In this document: positions 34,788 through 47,394 of the stretch, in pieces
How the letters are laid out: each line of letters begins with the position of its first letter
Numbering within the stretch: position 1 is the first letter of the stretch
NCBI GenBank assembly: GCA_033439685.1
Contig: JAUEDM010000004.1
Span: forward strand, 2,046,001 to 2,110,000
DNA length: 64,000 bases
Source: Apodospora peruviana
Taxonomy: Eukaryota > Ascomycota > Sordariomycetes > Sordariales > Lasiosphaeriaceae
Direction: 5' to 3'
Translations under genes and position numbers: made by a program
Notes under the pieces: model-generated
What the model saw: the letters and a program-made list of their open reading frames with translations, nothing else
The model's database searches: none
Told to the model about the DNA's origin: nothing

Positions 34788-37700
34788 CTATAGCATAGGA
34801 AGATCGCTCAGATTCAATCCGTTCGTCGAGCCGTCGCCATGGATTCCAAAGAATTGAAACCTGCCGAAATGAAGTATCAGTAATCAACCACATACACACA
34901 TCAGAAAGGTAGGAAGGAGAAAGTAAAACTCACCAATCCTCAACATTAAGCGTCGAAGGAACAGGCTGCCCCTGCGTCGAGCTGTTACTCCAGCTATCAC
35001 TCGGACTCTGACCATCCAGACCGCCCATTCCCCCAGAAGCTCCCCCAAGGCCGTCAAAGTTCGGTTGCCACATATTGTTCCCGCTATTTCCCTGCTGTTG
35101 ATACCCTCCTCCCTGCTGCTGACCCAGCCCACCAGCATTATTCATGCCCTGTAACGGACTGCCTGCTGCCCCCCGCTTAGGCAAACCGGAAAAATCGACG
35201 GGCTGCTGTTGCTGTTGCTGATGTTGTTGTTGCCCGCCTCCAAGGCTCTGCGATTGCATCTGCGCCACCATGCTCGGGTCGAGACCCTGGTGCGTCGGTT
35301 GGGGCGGCGACACCTGCTGCGGGAACAGCGGCATATGTGCGCTCTCGGGAAAGAGCTGGTCCGGCTGGAAGTTCTCCCAGAGGGACTGAGATAGGTTCGG
35401 CGAGTTCCTGGTCACGAGGTACAGATCGGGTGGCGTTGCGGGGACGGAGAAGGATGGGTTGAATGGGGTGGGCGGGCGCGTCTGTGGCCGTGACGCCGTC
35501 CCGCCCATGAATGTGTCGATGTTGTTGTGGCGAGCGTTGGGCGACGTGATGGGCGGCGGCATTATGTTAGGTTGTTGCGCCTCTTGCTTTGAGGCCAGGC
35601 TGGGCGTCTGGGGTCTTGAGCGCTCGTAGGACTCTTGCGGCTGGGGCGTGTTGACGCTGAAGTCGATCGCCATTTCGTCGTATTTGCGCTTTGCCTGATC
35701 CTGGGCTGCCATTCGTTGTTGATGCTGCTCCAACTGCGCAAGCGACTGCTGCGCCTTGCGGTGTCTCCTCCCAGCAGCTTTCTGCAGCCTCTCCTCGAGA
35801 ACCTTGTTCCCGAGGATAGACTCAAAAAGCGTGTACACCATCTTGCCAACCAGCCAGACCTTGGAGACATCTTTCAAAGCGGTCATGCATGTCCGGATCC
35901 GGTCCTGGGTCACTTGCTGAATTGATGGCACTGGCGACCTCATTTGATACACGTGCATGATGAGAGCCGAGAACAGACTGTAAACAACGAAGGCGGGACA
36001 GAACCTCAGTTCGCCGTGAGCGGAGAGGTTCTCGATGATCGACGTGATCATGGCGGCCGCCTGGAAGGCAATATTCCTCGACGGATATGCCGAGTCTTCT
36101 GGAAACCTAGAAGAACCGCTCGGCGGCATGTGGGCCCGGTGCAAGAGACAGAGCGTAGTGTAGTAATTCGAGTGAAGTAGGGCGGACCAGAAGTGGTGCC
36201 TGGGCATCTCCCAGTACACCGCCTTGGGGCAGTTTTGAAGCCAATCGGCGAGGGCCATATCGCTATGTGTCAGATCAATCGCATTCTGCCGCCGACCTTT
36301 GGAAGCCACAGAGTACTGCTGAGAGAGCACCAAGCCCATGATTTCGCACAACTTGACATACTGGAGGAAGAACTGGACATGGACAGGGTCCGGCAGGTAC
36401 TCGCTCGGGTGTTCTGGGTCATCCTCGATGAAGTCGTCCTCGGTCAGCATTTCCACGTCCGAGTCGTCCAGATTGATGTGGCACGGCCTCCCAAGCGCAA
36501 CGGCCACGGACCTATCCCTAGTGAACAGAGACCACCAAATGCGCTTCCATAACCTCTTGTCCGCTCTGCTGAGCTGCGAGCCCTCCACGCTCCGATGCAT
36601 CCCGGAGCCTTGGGCGACGATCGTGGCGACCCGGCTCCAGTAGAATACATTTTTGGTCACATCCTCGGGACCCTCCCAGTACCAGCCCATCAAAAGCAGT
36701 GACTGGACGATGGTGACGCGGTCATCTTCGTAGTTTGCTTCATACAGGGCCTTTGCTCTCTTGTAGAAGGTAAGTGCAGCTGGTGTCGTGGAACCGTTCG
36801 CGTCCATCAGCTGCGGATTAGTGCAGACTCGGGATCCGGCCAGCAGGATGGCCTGCAGTAAGAGTAATGACGGCGGGTTCTTCGGGTCTTTGTACTGCCG
36901 CATAAACTTGGCCCGGTTTATCACAGGAACGATAGGATGTACCCACTTGAAGTAGGCGTCGATCAGCTCGTCACAAAGAGACCGTGGTGGTAGTAAGAAG
37001 GCCCCACGCTGATGAAGGATGTCGATCTCAACGCTATCCAGCTCCGTCAACCTAGCTCTTGACCCCTTGACTGCCTCGGGAAGCGGATAGTGCACCACGT
37101 CCGAGGCACTCTGGCGGTCGTGGACTAGAAGTGTTAGGTTGGACGACTCGCCCAGGTACGCTACCCTCCCAGCTTCGGTTATTGGCGCCCTTGTGAACTT
37201 GGGCTTCATGACCATGTTCATGTAGTTGGCAAGAACGACATTGTCAAATTCCTCTTTCTTCTGCTGCTCTTCGGTATGGGCGGTTGAGGGCGTGCCCTCG
37301 TGGGTGTGATATACGGCAGGGGGTCGGGTGCCACTCGGGAAGGTGCTGGTACCGGGCGGATTCGGCGATCGCTCTTCGTTATCACCTCGTTCGCTGCTCT
37401 CTGGTCAGTTCTAGAGCCTGGAAGCATGTGAAGAAGGACAGTGAAGCGTTGGCACGAGTCCCTTCCGGCATGTATAAACACGTCACCAGCAGGTATAATG
37501 ATGCCAGGGGATACGGGGCCGAATGGAATAGGGGGGAACCCGGGGTATCTTTTCATACCTGTCCGAGTCTCTGCCCTGCCCGGATGTAGAGCCAGCAGTC
37601 TGGACCTTCTTTCGTTTTGGGGTCGGGATGCGACACTCGATCGAGAAAGCAACACAGTTCGTGCATGGGACGCCGAGGCTTGCGGCATCGCATCGGACCT

Positions 37701-38322
37701 GTGAGAGAGAGTGACGTGAGCAGGAGCGTCTAAGACAACGACAAATTCGGAATGGGCCGTTTTGTTTCTAATCGCGTTCGGAGACATCCACGCAGGGAGG
37801 GGGCGTCCGTACCTTACGGGCATGGCAGGTCTGCGAAGGGTAAAATGGTCAGCACAAGGATTCCCGAGCCGAAAGTCAACGATACCGAGCGTGCGGTATG
37901 CTCAGATGTGCCGAGGCAAGAATGTGGTCGGGAGCGCGATGGGACGGCGGCCGGCCTATCACGGATCCATCCATCGTTCGAACTCCCCTCCATCAAACCC
38001 ACCTCGGCGGCCAGGATTGCGCAGGATCACACAAAAATCACTTACTTCGCAGGCTCGAGAAGCTCGTTGTCTTTTTGTCGCAAAATGAATGCCAGGTCAG
38101 CGAAAGGGCCATCTTCATCTCTTGCGACGCAGACCGGGACCAATTGAAAACCCACCTCCTGAAGCTCATCCCACCGCTTGCCGCGTTGTTCGCTGCTGTT
38201 GCTGCTGCTGACGCCGCCGCCGATGCCGATGCCGATGGGGTGCCGGTGGGCGGCGACTGTTGTGAGGGCGAAGCGGAACTCGGCTTTTGCGCAGCTGCGC
38301 CGGGTGATGATTCGGCGTCCAT
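34788..38322 (-). CDS. FarA/CTF1-family Zn2Cys6 transcription factor (fatty-acid and cutinase gene regulator)
   Basis: Six exons on the minus strand (38322-38156, 38070-38046, 37830-37813, 37698-37559, 37396-34934, 34860-34788) give 961 residues. An Ala/Ser/Pro-rich leader precedes the zinc cluster C63-x2-C66-x6-C73-x8-C82-x2-C85-x6-C92 (RACETCHARKVRCDAASLG), which is spread over exons 2, 3 and 4. The fungal_trans domain follows at about 210-480 (YFKWVHPIVPVINRAKF, SLLLMGWYWEGPEDV, KRIWWSLFTRDR). The rest is Gln-rich and disordered, ending FQFFGIHGDG...LSDLPML, a conserved tail that requires the last intron to be removed. Relatives FarA/FarB and CTF1 bind CCTCGG and switch on beta-oxidation, lipase and cutinase genes. 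The exon 5 acceptor (AGAGAG/C) is the least certain join. Confidence 0.9.
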
Positions 38323-39901
38323 CTTCGGCTGCCAATGATGGCCTTCTCATATACACTCGGGGAAGTTTGCGCGACGATTTATTTGGCGTTGAGCGAGCGC
38401 GGTGCGTTCCGAGTCGTCCGATCAAGCCGAAGCTGCCGTTGCGCGCCCTAATAGTGTCCGCCACCGCCAAATCGGCAGAGTCGGGTGGTGCCGGTCGTGC
38501 TACTACTCTGATCGTCGGGTCGCTTTCGTGTCACTAGGGCATTAGGACAAGAGCACAACACAGTCGCGAGAGCGATCTCAGGGCAAGGGAATGTGGGTGG
38601 ACGGAGTGCACTTGTATGCTTCGACTGGACACACAGTGATAGTTGTGTATTAGCGACGGGACAATTGGCGATTCCGAGTTGTTGGTTCCTCACGCGAGCA
38701 GGGGCCGGGAACGGTTCAAGTTCAAGTCTCGAAAAGTAGGCCGGTTTGGTGTCTGGCCATCTCCTTTGAAAGGAAACGATGGATGCGGATTTCCTGCCCT
38801 AAAACTACAAACTAAATCTAGCGGCACTGCCACCCCCGGATTGAGCGACTTTAGTGCTTAAAACAAAACGTTTTGCGCTGACACAGAGCTAACGGCTCAC
38901 GTCGCGTCGCATGGCATGGCGTAATCCCCTCCTCGAAGGTGCTGCCCAGCTGCCGTCGATTTGACAAAGTGGATCAGGTCTCCTTTTCTATTGCATCTTT
39001 CGATTATTTGCATGTGAAGAACGGGAGGGCCCAGGACATGGCAAAACGGATACATAGCGGGGCTGATGTGCTCATGCGTATGAGGCCAGGCCGGGCCGGG
39101 CAGGCTGGTCAGCTGGGCAGCAGCCTGCAGCCTGCAGTCTGGCCCGCTACGGTGGCTACCCACGGCACAACACAGGGCAGCAGCAGCAGAAGCAGCAAAA
39201 ACCAGCAAGCGAACATGACCGACCGCCTTCTGGGAGCAGACCCGACGTAATCTGCCCAATTTCCTGGCCCTCATGCATATATTCACTCTTCCCAACTACA
39301 GTAGAGCCTTGACTGGGAGATCGATAATTCTCCATTACGTAGTAAAGTAATCTGTACCTAGTTCTGCAGTACGGGCGGGGCATCATCCAGACTGGGAAAT
39401 TGTCTCCGGACTTATAAATCCGGGGAAAGTCTTGGATCACCGCAAAGCCAAACCAACGGCGTTCCTGGGCAAGCCGCTTGGCCTTTCTAGTGCACAATAC
39501 TTCTTCGCCCTCAAATCTTTTCGGTCGTCTTGCATGCCTCTTCCCAAGATTCCCACACTGTTCGCTCGATTTGCAACGGATAGCCGTACAATAGCGTGCG
39601 GAAAGGAGCCACATCTTTTGTGGTGTCTTCCCCGCCCTAACCGCATCTTTCTTGCTTCGAGAGATGATGCGTGCCATGACATGGGCGTCACCACGCTAAT
39701 AATCAATAAGTTTTTTTTAAGGTAACATAATGCAGGTTCCTGGGTAAGGGAATCACATGCCCTATCTTCTGTAGAATCATTCCCATCCTATGGCCCGTAA
39801 TATCTTGAATGCATTTTGTTCCGTCTATCCTCTCATGATATATTCTAACCCAAAAAACCCCAATATGATACATGATCAGGGGAGGACTTTCTCACTTTTC
39901 T
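38323..39901. promoter_or_regulatory. Intergenic region upstream of the FarA/CTF1-type gene
   Basis: About 1.6 kb. It holds the promoter and 5' UTR of the transcription-factor gene and the 3' flank of mcd4. There is an AGC-repeat tract at about 39176-39200. The longest open frame (39156-39677, minus) has no domain, and its composition is not protein-like. Confidence 0.5.
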
Positions 39902-42900
39902 TTAGCTTACATCCGTCTCGCTCTCCTCCTCCACAGCAGCGAGCTTCTCGAGCGCACCGTTGGCCTTGTCCAACAACGTTTCTGCCACCGCGCCGTTGCC
40001 CAATGCCTTTGCCACGGAGCTGCTGCTGCTAATAGGAGCAGCAGTGACTTCCACTCCCGCAATAAACATCGCACTAACCCCTTCTAGCGCAGCGACGAAG
40101 ATGCAGAGCAGGCTGGCAATGACAAAGTGGCTAATGGTCGACCCAATTTCTAGCCATGAGCCCTCGTCCTTGACAACCCAGAAGAAATAGAGCGTGAGAA
40201 TATCGCTAATCGCCATCACCACCATGAGCAGCGCCGATGGTGCCACGCCGAGTCGCTTATTGAGAATGCCCAGATTCGCTGAGACCAAGGCAAAAGGGAT
40301 CATGAGCTTGAGTATGAGCATCGCCCCCTGGGAAAAGGGATCGAAAAGGGGAATCAGCCGGCATACGCTTTCCAGACTGAATGACGAGACCGACGCGACG
40401 TTGCCCGTACTGAAGAAGGCCGCCTGAAGGAGCACGAAAAAGAAGAGTGCGACCCGGGCATCGTGGAGCGTAAGAGGCCGGAACGGCGAGGCTAGTTTCC
40501 TTTCAGTCTCTGGTTTGACTGTTTGCCCGTTCGCGGGTTTAGTAGTAGCTCTGTCCACGGATAGATGTTCGTAGACAGCATGTTCGAGGCGGACCCAGCC
40601 GACAAGGATGACCGAGAAGACCAGGTAGAAAAGACCTTCATAAGAGATCGTGAGGATCACAAAGGTAGGCGCGCAGGTGAGGAATATGACCATTATCCTA
40701 TGCATGTAGTGGCTGTTTGGCTGCAAACGATGCGCTAGGGGCATAAGGAGTGATGCGACTGGCATTGGGTCAGTATTGTTTAAAAAGTCAACACAAGTTT
40801 GTGACACTCACCGAGGACAAACCAGCCCATGATCTGGTTTCCGCGTGGCAGGCCCTGCTTGGCCTGCAGAGCGAGAGCACTGGAGCGGGTGACAACCATG
40901 GCAAGAAGCGTCAGACCGATCTGAATTCCAAGCAGTGACCTGGAAAGACAATTCTTCGTGGACGACGACTTCTCAGGCCAGGTGAAGTCGGCAAGGACAA
41001 AATCTTCAAATATGAGATAGAGGACGCCGATAACGACCATCAAGGCGCCGCCGATCATTCTGTTCCGCAAACAGTCAGCTGGGATATTTCAATAACAGTA
41101 ATGTCAGATTCGGAAGAGCATACATTAGATTGACGTCTTCGGTCTTCATGGCCGGAAGCAGGGTGAACGTGCTCATCCCGATACACGATAGAAACCAGGT
41201 CGCTGAGAGGGATGCGTGCTTTTGCAGAAAAGAAATACCGTATACTGCCGGCCAAAAGGCCCCAAGGAGGAACAGGCCCGTAAGAATTTCTCGATGAATA
41301 TATCCCAAAGCCTACGTGTCTCGTCAGCTCCACATACGAAAAGCATGTCTCTTTCTTTGGTACGTACCAACGACTCGATGATCCCAACATAAGCGGCACA
41401 GTTGAAAAACAGTGAAGCAAGACTTCCACGCGACTTGATGTGCCCAAACAACTGCTTGCGGCCCTCTACCAAGCTCCCTCGGCGGGCGAAGATTTCTTCC
41501 CAGAAAAACACGGGGAAGAAAGCATACGCATAGTAGCTTATTGGAGACTTAGATATGGCGAAGGAAGCGTAAAGGGCGACCAAGATCGACAAAAATGAAA
41601 TGCTCCCACCAAGCGTTCTGGAGGGTTGCACAAATCCATGTAGTACATGCAAATCGATGACAGTCGTGAATGCGTATGTGATCCATCCCAAGTATCCAAT
41701 GGTGATCAAAGCCCTGAGGAATAACCAGTCATAAGTCTGGAGGTATCTAAGGCCGCCAAGCCCAACCTTCATAAGAGCGGCTGACTCCTCGATGGCCTCT
41801 TCATAGTGCCCTGCCTCTATAAGCTGCCTTATCTCGGCGACACGACGGTCAGGGGTAAGGCTGCTCTCGCCTAAAGGCCGATATGGCCTGTACCTCAACT
41901 CCGTGGCCTTCTTCTTCTCTTCCTTGACACGATACTGCTCGAGAATGCCTTCCACATTGACAAGCGAAGCCTGCGCCTTTTCCCGAATATCGGCTGCAAG
42001 GAACGACAAAGGCAGCTCCCCGACGGAGTTGGCAGGGAACTCGACCCCAACTAAGTAAGCCATGAGAGCGGCAACATCAGCTTGCGACACATCATGTCTC
42101 CTGACATGGTCCAGATTCCAATCTGATGAATACTCGTCGTGTCCTGGAGCGACTTCATCTGGGTACAACTGAGGCTTGGCGACTCCTGAGCCCCATGCAA
42201 TTAAGGGTGTCCTCGTATTGTTGGGATGGCCATCCCCGTGGCTTCCCCAATCGCTCATGCCATGGTCGGCAGTAAAAACGAAGGCAGTGCGATCATCGCC
42301 GTAGAACTTGTCGAATAGCTGCGTAATCTCCCGGACTCCCTGATCGACAACCTTGATATTATGGAGGTATTCCTTGGAGTATGGCCGATAGGAGTGGCCC
42401 GTTGTGTCCAAGCCAAGGAGGTGTAGGAAGAAGACGACCTTGTCCTCTTTAAGAGCATTGTACAGAGTCTTATTGGACTGCGCTTCTGCGAAGAAGCCCT
42501 TGACGTGGTCAAACACCCAGTAATCAAGCACAAGCGCGTCTAGGGAGAAATCCTCGAGCTCGTGCCCGTAGGTGAACGCATCCACCTTACCCGGAACCGC
42601 ACCGTGTTCGAACATGGGCAGGATGTCCGGGCTGCCCCAGCTCCAGGTGTGCCGACTGCGATTGAAGACGCTGTCGAAGTTGACCGGGTTCATCTTCCAC
42701 CCCGTGGCAACAGCTGATACATCCTCGTAGAGGCCGGCAATAAGCGCAACATGACCAGGTCGGGATTCGGTAGGCACACGCGTGTGGGAGACGCCGAAAG
42801 TGCCCTGTTCCAACACTTTGGACCGTAGAAACGGGGCAAGGGGACGCGGCGAAAGGTCGTCGTCGGATTCGGGGTATGGTTCGGGATGCGACTGGAATGC

Positions 42901-43173
42901 TTTGTCGGCGCGCAACCCGTCGCCTGGTCACATTCGAACAAGTCAGTAACCGACCGTCCATGGCACATGAAGAAGTTGGAGCCATCTAGACATACCCACG
43001 AACAGGACCAATCGATCAGCTGGCGCAACACTGGATGTTGGTCGTTCCACGCGGAAAAGGCTCATGCCCGAGACAATCGGACTAACAAAGTATATGTCGA
43101 AAATTGAAAATATGTACACAATGTGGAAGAGCAAGGCGATAATCAAGAATCGAAAGCGTGGAGATGCCGCCAT
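39902..43173 (-). CDS. MCD4: GPI ethanolamine phosphate transferase 1 (Mcd4/PIG-N)
   Basis: Five exons on the minus strand (43173-42996, 42923-41368, 41320-41124, 41059-40812, 40758-39902) give 1,011 residues. An N-terminal signal-anchor (about 8-32) leads to SIFDIYFVSPIVSGM and the lumenal alkaline-phosphatase-like domain, with VGDGLRADK (Asp61 a likely metal ligand), ESRPGHVALIAG, DTTGHSYRP and TADHGMSDWGSHGDG. From about residue 480 on there are many membrane helices, as in PIG-N. The enzyme transfers ethanolamine phosphate from phosphatidylethanolamine to the first mannose of the GPI precursor in the ER. The start is chosen because it gives the standard N-terminus. It shares a divergent promoter region with the Pol32/Cdc27 gene. 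Confidence 0.96.
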
Positions 43174-43893
43174 GATGCTTTGTGCGCCAAAACGTCCGCC
43201 GGCTTGGCTGGATAAGACGGCGACGAAGATGAGCGACGGCGACAACTGGTGGTGCGGAGGATGTGGGTATCGAAGTGAACAACTATCCGGCAAAAAGATG
43301 GGAACGGAGCGCATCCATGGCGCGACCAGCAAATGAGTGGATGAAGATGCCAAAAAGGTTGCGCAGGATGCAGTTACAGTATTACAAGAAAAAAGATTAA
43401 GAGGAAGGGAGAAGGAAGAAAACTCTGGACGGCTGTCATACGTGCAGGTTGCAATCAAGCTGGGTATTTTTTCCACGTCTAAATTTGCCTGCCCGTTTCA
43501 GTGGTCGCGATGTCATCCATTGAATTGCACATCCCGATATTCCCCTTTTCCAGTTTTGGTTCGCGTTTTTGTAGTTGCGGACTCCACCGAGGGACAAAGG
43601 GAGGTAGATCTGTTAAGTATCAGCATGAAACTGTGTGAAATGACAACTAAAATAGCTGACTCACTAACAGAGTGACTTCATTCGCGTGTCAGTCACTGCT
43701 GCGGCCACTTAAACTAGGTGGGGTGGCAGCCAGCAACGTGACTTCGCGGTGGACGCTTCTCCTGTTCAGCACGGCTGAAATCCAAGCCAATTATCCTCGA
43801 CGCGCCCCGCCAACCCCAGAAAGCTGGGCAGAAGCACATCGAGACATCAAATTGTTTGAGGATACACGGAATATTCTGCCCTCAAAATTCACG
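43174..43893. promoter_or_regulatory. Divergent promoter region of mcd4 and the Pol32/Cdc27 gene
   Basis: About 720 nt between two head-to-head start codons. The middle contains TGACTCA-like sequence (TAGCTGACTCACTAAC at about 43655-43670), which resembles a Gcn4/CPC1-type site but could be chance. I see no TATA box. Confidence 0.5.
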
Positions 43894-45591
43894 ATGGACG
43901 TCTACAAGAAATTTCTCGCCGAAAATATCCTCACAGAGGAGAAGGTGGTGCGTAGTGCCAAGAAATCTCAACGACGCGACTGATATTGACCTGAACGCGT
44001 TAGATCACATATCGGCTCTTGAGTCGCGCATTACATGTCCACCCCAATACAGCAAAGCAGTGAGCAGCCCCTCGATCGTTTGCAGATGTGATTCAATTCG
44101 GCGCTGCAGCTGATAATTTCTAGAATGCTGTATGATTTTCACAAAAGTCAGAATGACAAGCGCCCAGGAGCTGTCCATGCTACCTACCTCGTCTATGGCA
44201 TCAAGGCCTCGGGCGACCTTTCATCGGCTCCGCAGAATGGCGCTGATGGCGATGTCGAGATGACAAGCTCGATGCCCGAGGTCGACTCCCTTGATAATAC
44301 AGTGCCAACTTTCATTCTCACTCTTATTCAGGAGCAGCATCTTAAAGGTGCATATGACAATCGACTCAAATTTCAAATATTGCCTCCTACTGACTGGAAT
44401 TTAGATGCCCTCTCAGAATATGAGGAGGTCTCCTCCATCCATGTCTATAGCGTTGGGCCACATCCTGCAAAGGTAGGGAAATCGGCTTTCGAGATGATGG
44501 TCTGTCTCTCACTAACAACGCCGCAGGATCTTTCTTTACTCGCGGATGTAGCGAATGAGGCTCTACGCTTAGGCCCTGATGGCAGTAAGAATCCCGCCGC
44601 TATCGGTAATTCCCGGGTGCGCCGCAGAGAGCGCCCGGGGGCCGGAGCAAAAAATGTCGCTGTCGCTGTCACTGCCGCTCGAGGTCCCGCTCCGGCTACC
44701 AAGGTGGTGCAGGAGGAGCCCAAGGCAGCAGCAGCAGCATCGCTTTTCAAAACAACCACGACCTCAAAAGTCAAAGAGGAAGAACCAGCTGCAAAGCCGC
44801 CTCCAGGATCCAGCAAGGTCGCATCATCAGCACCTGAGAAGAAAGCCCCGCCTGCTCTGAAGCGTGGCGGCTCTGGCTCCTCCGGCGGCATCATGCAGGC
44901 CTTCTCCAAGGCAGCTGCTACTAAAGCGAAGAAGGCAGAGATCTGGCAGCCGGCAATCCCAAGTGGTGACGACTCCAGCATTCAGCCCATGTCTGACGAT
45001 GGAGAGGACGACTCGGAAATGATACCTCAACCAAAGGCGGCGGGGCCATCGTCCACCACCCGGAAGAATAGAGAAGCGAGGGCGGAGGAGCTGAGGCGAA
45101 TGATGGAAGAGGACGATGAGGAGGAGGACGAAGAGGAGAAGGAGGAAAGCAGGCCAGATTCGCCAGTCGATGAGGAGCCGATGGAGGTTGAGCCTGCCGA
45201 AGAGCCGGCTGCGGTGCCTGAGAAGGCGGAAAAGGTCGAGGTAACCGGCGACGGGCGACGGCGTGGAAAGAGAAAGGTTGTACGGAAGAAGCAGATCATG
45301 GATGATCAGGGATATCTCGGTACGTATCTGGCGCTCTCAATGCGTGTGTTCCTGGTGTCAGGTTAATTTGGCATGCTAACTTTGTCCGCGCCAACTCTAG
45401 TCACGATACAAGAGGATGCGTGGGAATCTTTCTCCGAAGACGACAAGCCCGCACCTCCTCCTTCTTTCAAGCAAAAGACTACGGGCTCGGCTTCATCCAC
45501 CCAGTCTACCGCGGCGTCGTCGAAGTCGAAAAAGGCCGCCGGGCCGAAGGGGAGCCAGGGCAGTATCAGGTCGTTCTTTTCCAAGAATTAA
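43894..45591 (+). CDS. POL32: DNA polymerase delta subunit 3 (Pol32/Cdc27/POLD3)
   Basis: Four exons (43894-43947, 44004-44059, 44124-45319, 45401-45591) give 498 residues. The N-terminus is the winged-helix that binds the B subunit (MDVYKKFLAENILTEEKV, ITYRLLSRALHVHPNTAKQM). A long, charged, disordered region follows, with an acidic Glu-rich run around residues 390-420 and basic KRK patches. The protein ends in a PCNA-interacting PIP box, Q488-x2-I491-x2-F494-F495. This layout is diagnostic of the non-catalytic Pol delta subunit, which tethers the polymerase to PCNA during replication and repair. The first two introns interrupt the winged helix and are both short. The last intron lies just before the conserved VTIQEDAWESFS block. 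Codon use in the acidic region is GAG-rich. Confidence 0.93.
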
Positions 45592-45986
45592 CGTATCTTG
45601 TCATATAAGATCGGCACGGTGTCTAGAACAGCCTTTGATTCGGGTATTTGGCCTAAATCCAAGGTTCCTGATTTTAATGCCAATGGTGGACGATGACGGC
45701 CCTGTGAACCGATGATCACTTTATGCATCGAGGGTCAGGAGTCATTTGAAGAACGGCTATTGTTGCCAACTGCGTGGGATCAGCAGGGGAACCTACCTGA
45801 ATCACATCATGTCAAAATAAGTCCCAATCATTTTGTACTGGCAAAACTATCAAAATATATTTCTAAGCAAGCAGGTCTAAATTCAAGAACAAGGCTACCA
45901 ATAAACTAAATATTTTTTTTTAAAACCCCCCCCAAGAATGACACCCACAAGACATCAAGAAACGAGTGACACGAAGCTTGAACCAC
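45592..45986. other. Intergenic region, convergent 3' flanks
   Basis: This 395-nt stretch lies between the Pol32/Cdc27 and xanA stop codons. It is AT-rich, with adjoining T, A and C homopolymer runs at about 45910-45933. No gene is visible. Confidence 0.6.
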
Positions 45987-47284
45987 TCAAGCAGCAACCG
46001 CAGCATTAGCAGCATCAGACGGCCCCAGAGGGAAATGGCTCGCCGCAACATTGCACTGCCGAAACAGCCTCACCTCATCCTCCGCAAACGCACCGACAAC
46101 GGAGTGCAGCACCCCGCGGTTATGAAAAAGAACGAGGTCGCCCTCTTCCCAGTCGTGCGCATACACGAGCGGCGGCGCGATACCAGGACGCTGCAGCCGA
46201 TGGACGATCTCGCGCACCTCGGCGAGGTCCTCAATGACGGTCCCGTCGGCGAGGTGCAGTTTCCGCACCGCAGAAGGATGGATCTGCACCGCCAGCCTGC
46301 CTGTCTCGGGATTACGCCAGCAGATCGGCAAGACCTGGATCTTATCCTCCTCTATCGCCGGCAGCTTGTCCAAGAGGATTTCCTTGCCCTCCGAGACCAT
46401 CCCGAGGCCGTCGGACCTCGACTTGGCGCCCGACATCCAGATGTACGGGTGGGGCGCGTACTCGACCCGCGCGGTCTGCGCGAGCTCCTGGTCCTCGGGC
46501 GAGAGCGCGTCGTACATGGCGTAGCCGGAAACGAACGCGGTGGTGCCCAACGGCACGTCTAGCTCGTCGCCGGTGCCGTCGTCGTAGCGGCAGACCTGAC
46601 GGCGGCCGCCCGGCACGCGCACGGCCAGCAGGGTGGTCACGACTGGCGGAGCGAGCCCGTACAGCGCGGCGTCGATGTGCCAGCGGTAGAAGCGGGTGAA
46701 GTCAAGATCGTCGACATCTGGGATGGCGGTGGCGTGGAAGGTGCGGTGGTGCGGGTGGCGGAGGCGGATGTTCTGCAGGCCTTCGTATTCAGGCACAAAG
46801 CCGTTGCCAATGACCTGGACCTGCGGCTGGTGCGGGATGGTCTTGAGGTCCGGGTGCAGAATGCTGCGCTTTGCGTCGAGGGATTTGCCGTGACCGTAGG
46901 AGGTCGCGGCCGGGTCGAAGCGCTGTGTGAGCTCAAACTGGGCCTTGGGCGAGGCGTGGCCTTGGTTCTTGAAGACGATTACTTGGTGGGTAAAGAGGGC
47001 GGAGCGGATCACGTCAAAATCGGCATCTGTTTTTTTAGTCAAGTCAGCTATTGCTGCTGATTTAACGACGAAAGAAAATAGATGTCTTACCGTAGGAGGT
47101 TACCGATTCTACGGGTATTCTCCCTCATGTTTGCCATAATATCATTCTCATTTCGGTCACGCTTGCACATCATTCATCATATCTTACCAGTGAGATTCTC
47201 GATATCAACGCCAGAGATCGAAGCCCCGAAATCGATCTTGGAGTATTCGGGGACGGGAAGGCGGGTGACAACGGCTGAGCTCAT
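45987..47284 (-). CDS. xanA: Alpha-ketoglutarate-dependent xanthine dioxygenase (XanA)
   Basis: Two exons on the minus strand (47284-47188, 47026-45987) give 378 residues of the TauD/TfdA fold. XanA converts xanthine to uric acid using Fe(II), O2 and 2-oxoglutarate, an alternative to xanthine dehydrogenase found mainly in fungi. The metal triad is visible as H149-x-D151 (YRWHIDAALYG) and H340 (GVLHSVVG); R352 is the likely 2-oxoglutarate contact. Gln99, Gln101, Gln356 and Asn358 stand at positions that, from memory, match those reported for Aspergillus nidulans XanA, with identical numbering. Other blocks are CRYDDGTGDELDVPLGTTAFVSG (about 205-227) and YAPHPYIWM. I would rank XanA well above a sulfonate or other TauD dioxygenase. 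Likely nitrogen and purine control sites lie upstream (see the separate entry). Confidence 0.88.
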
Positions 47285-47394
47285 TTTTGGATTTGGTGGT
47301 ATTTGCTTTTGAAATGTGTGAAAGGTGTGGTGAATGCGCTGTTATGTTTATTCACTGTCCCGTGTTTTGATGTTTTGGATTTGATGCAAGAAAG

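Noticed and set aside
39156..39677. 173-codon minus-strand frame between the FarA/CTF1-type gene and mcd4
   Set aside because: No domain, poor codon pattern and a Cys-rich C-terminus made by an AGC repeat; most likely promoter DNA.
44445..44981. 178-codon minus-strand frame opposite Pol32/Cdc27
   Set aside because: It is antisense to the disordered part of a well-supported gene; its Ala/Ser-rich composition is the complement of that low-complexity sequence.
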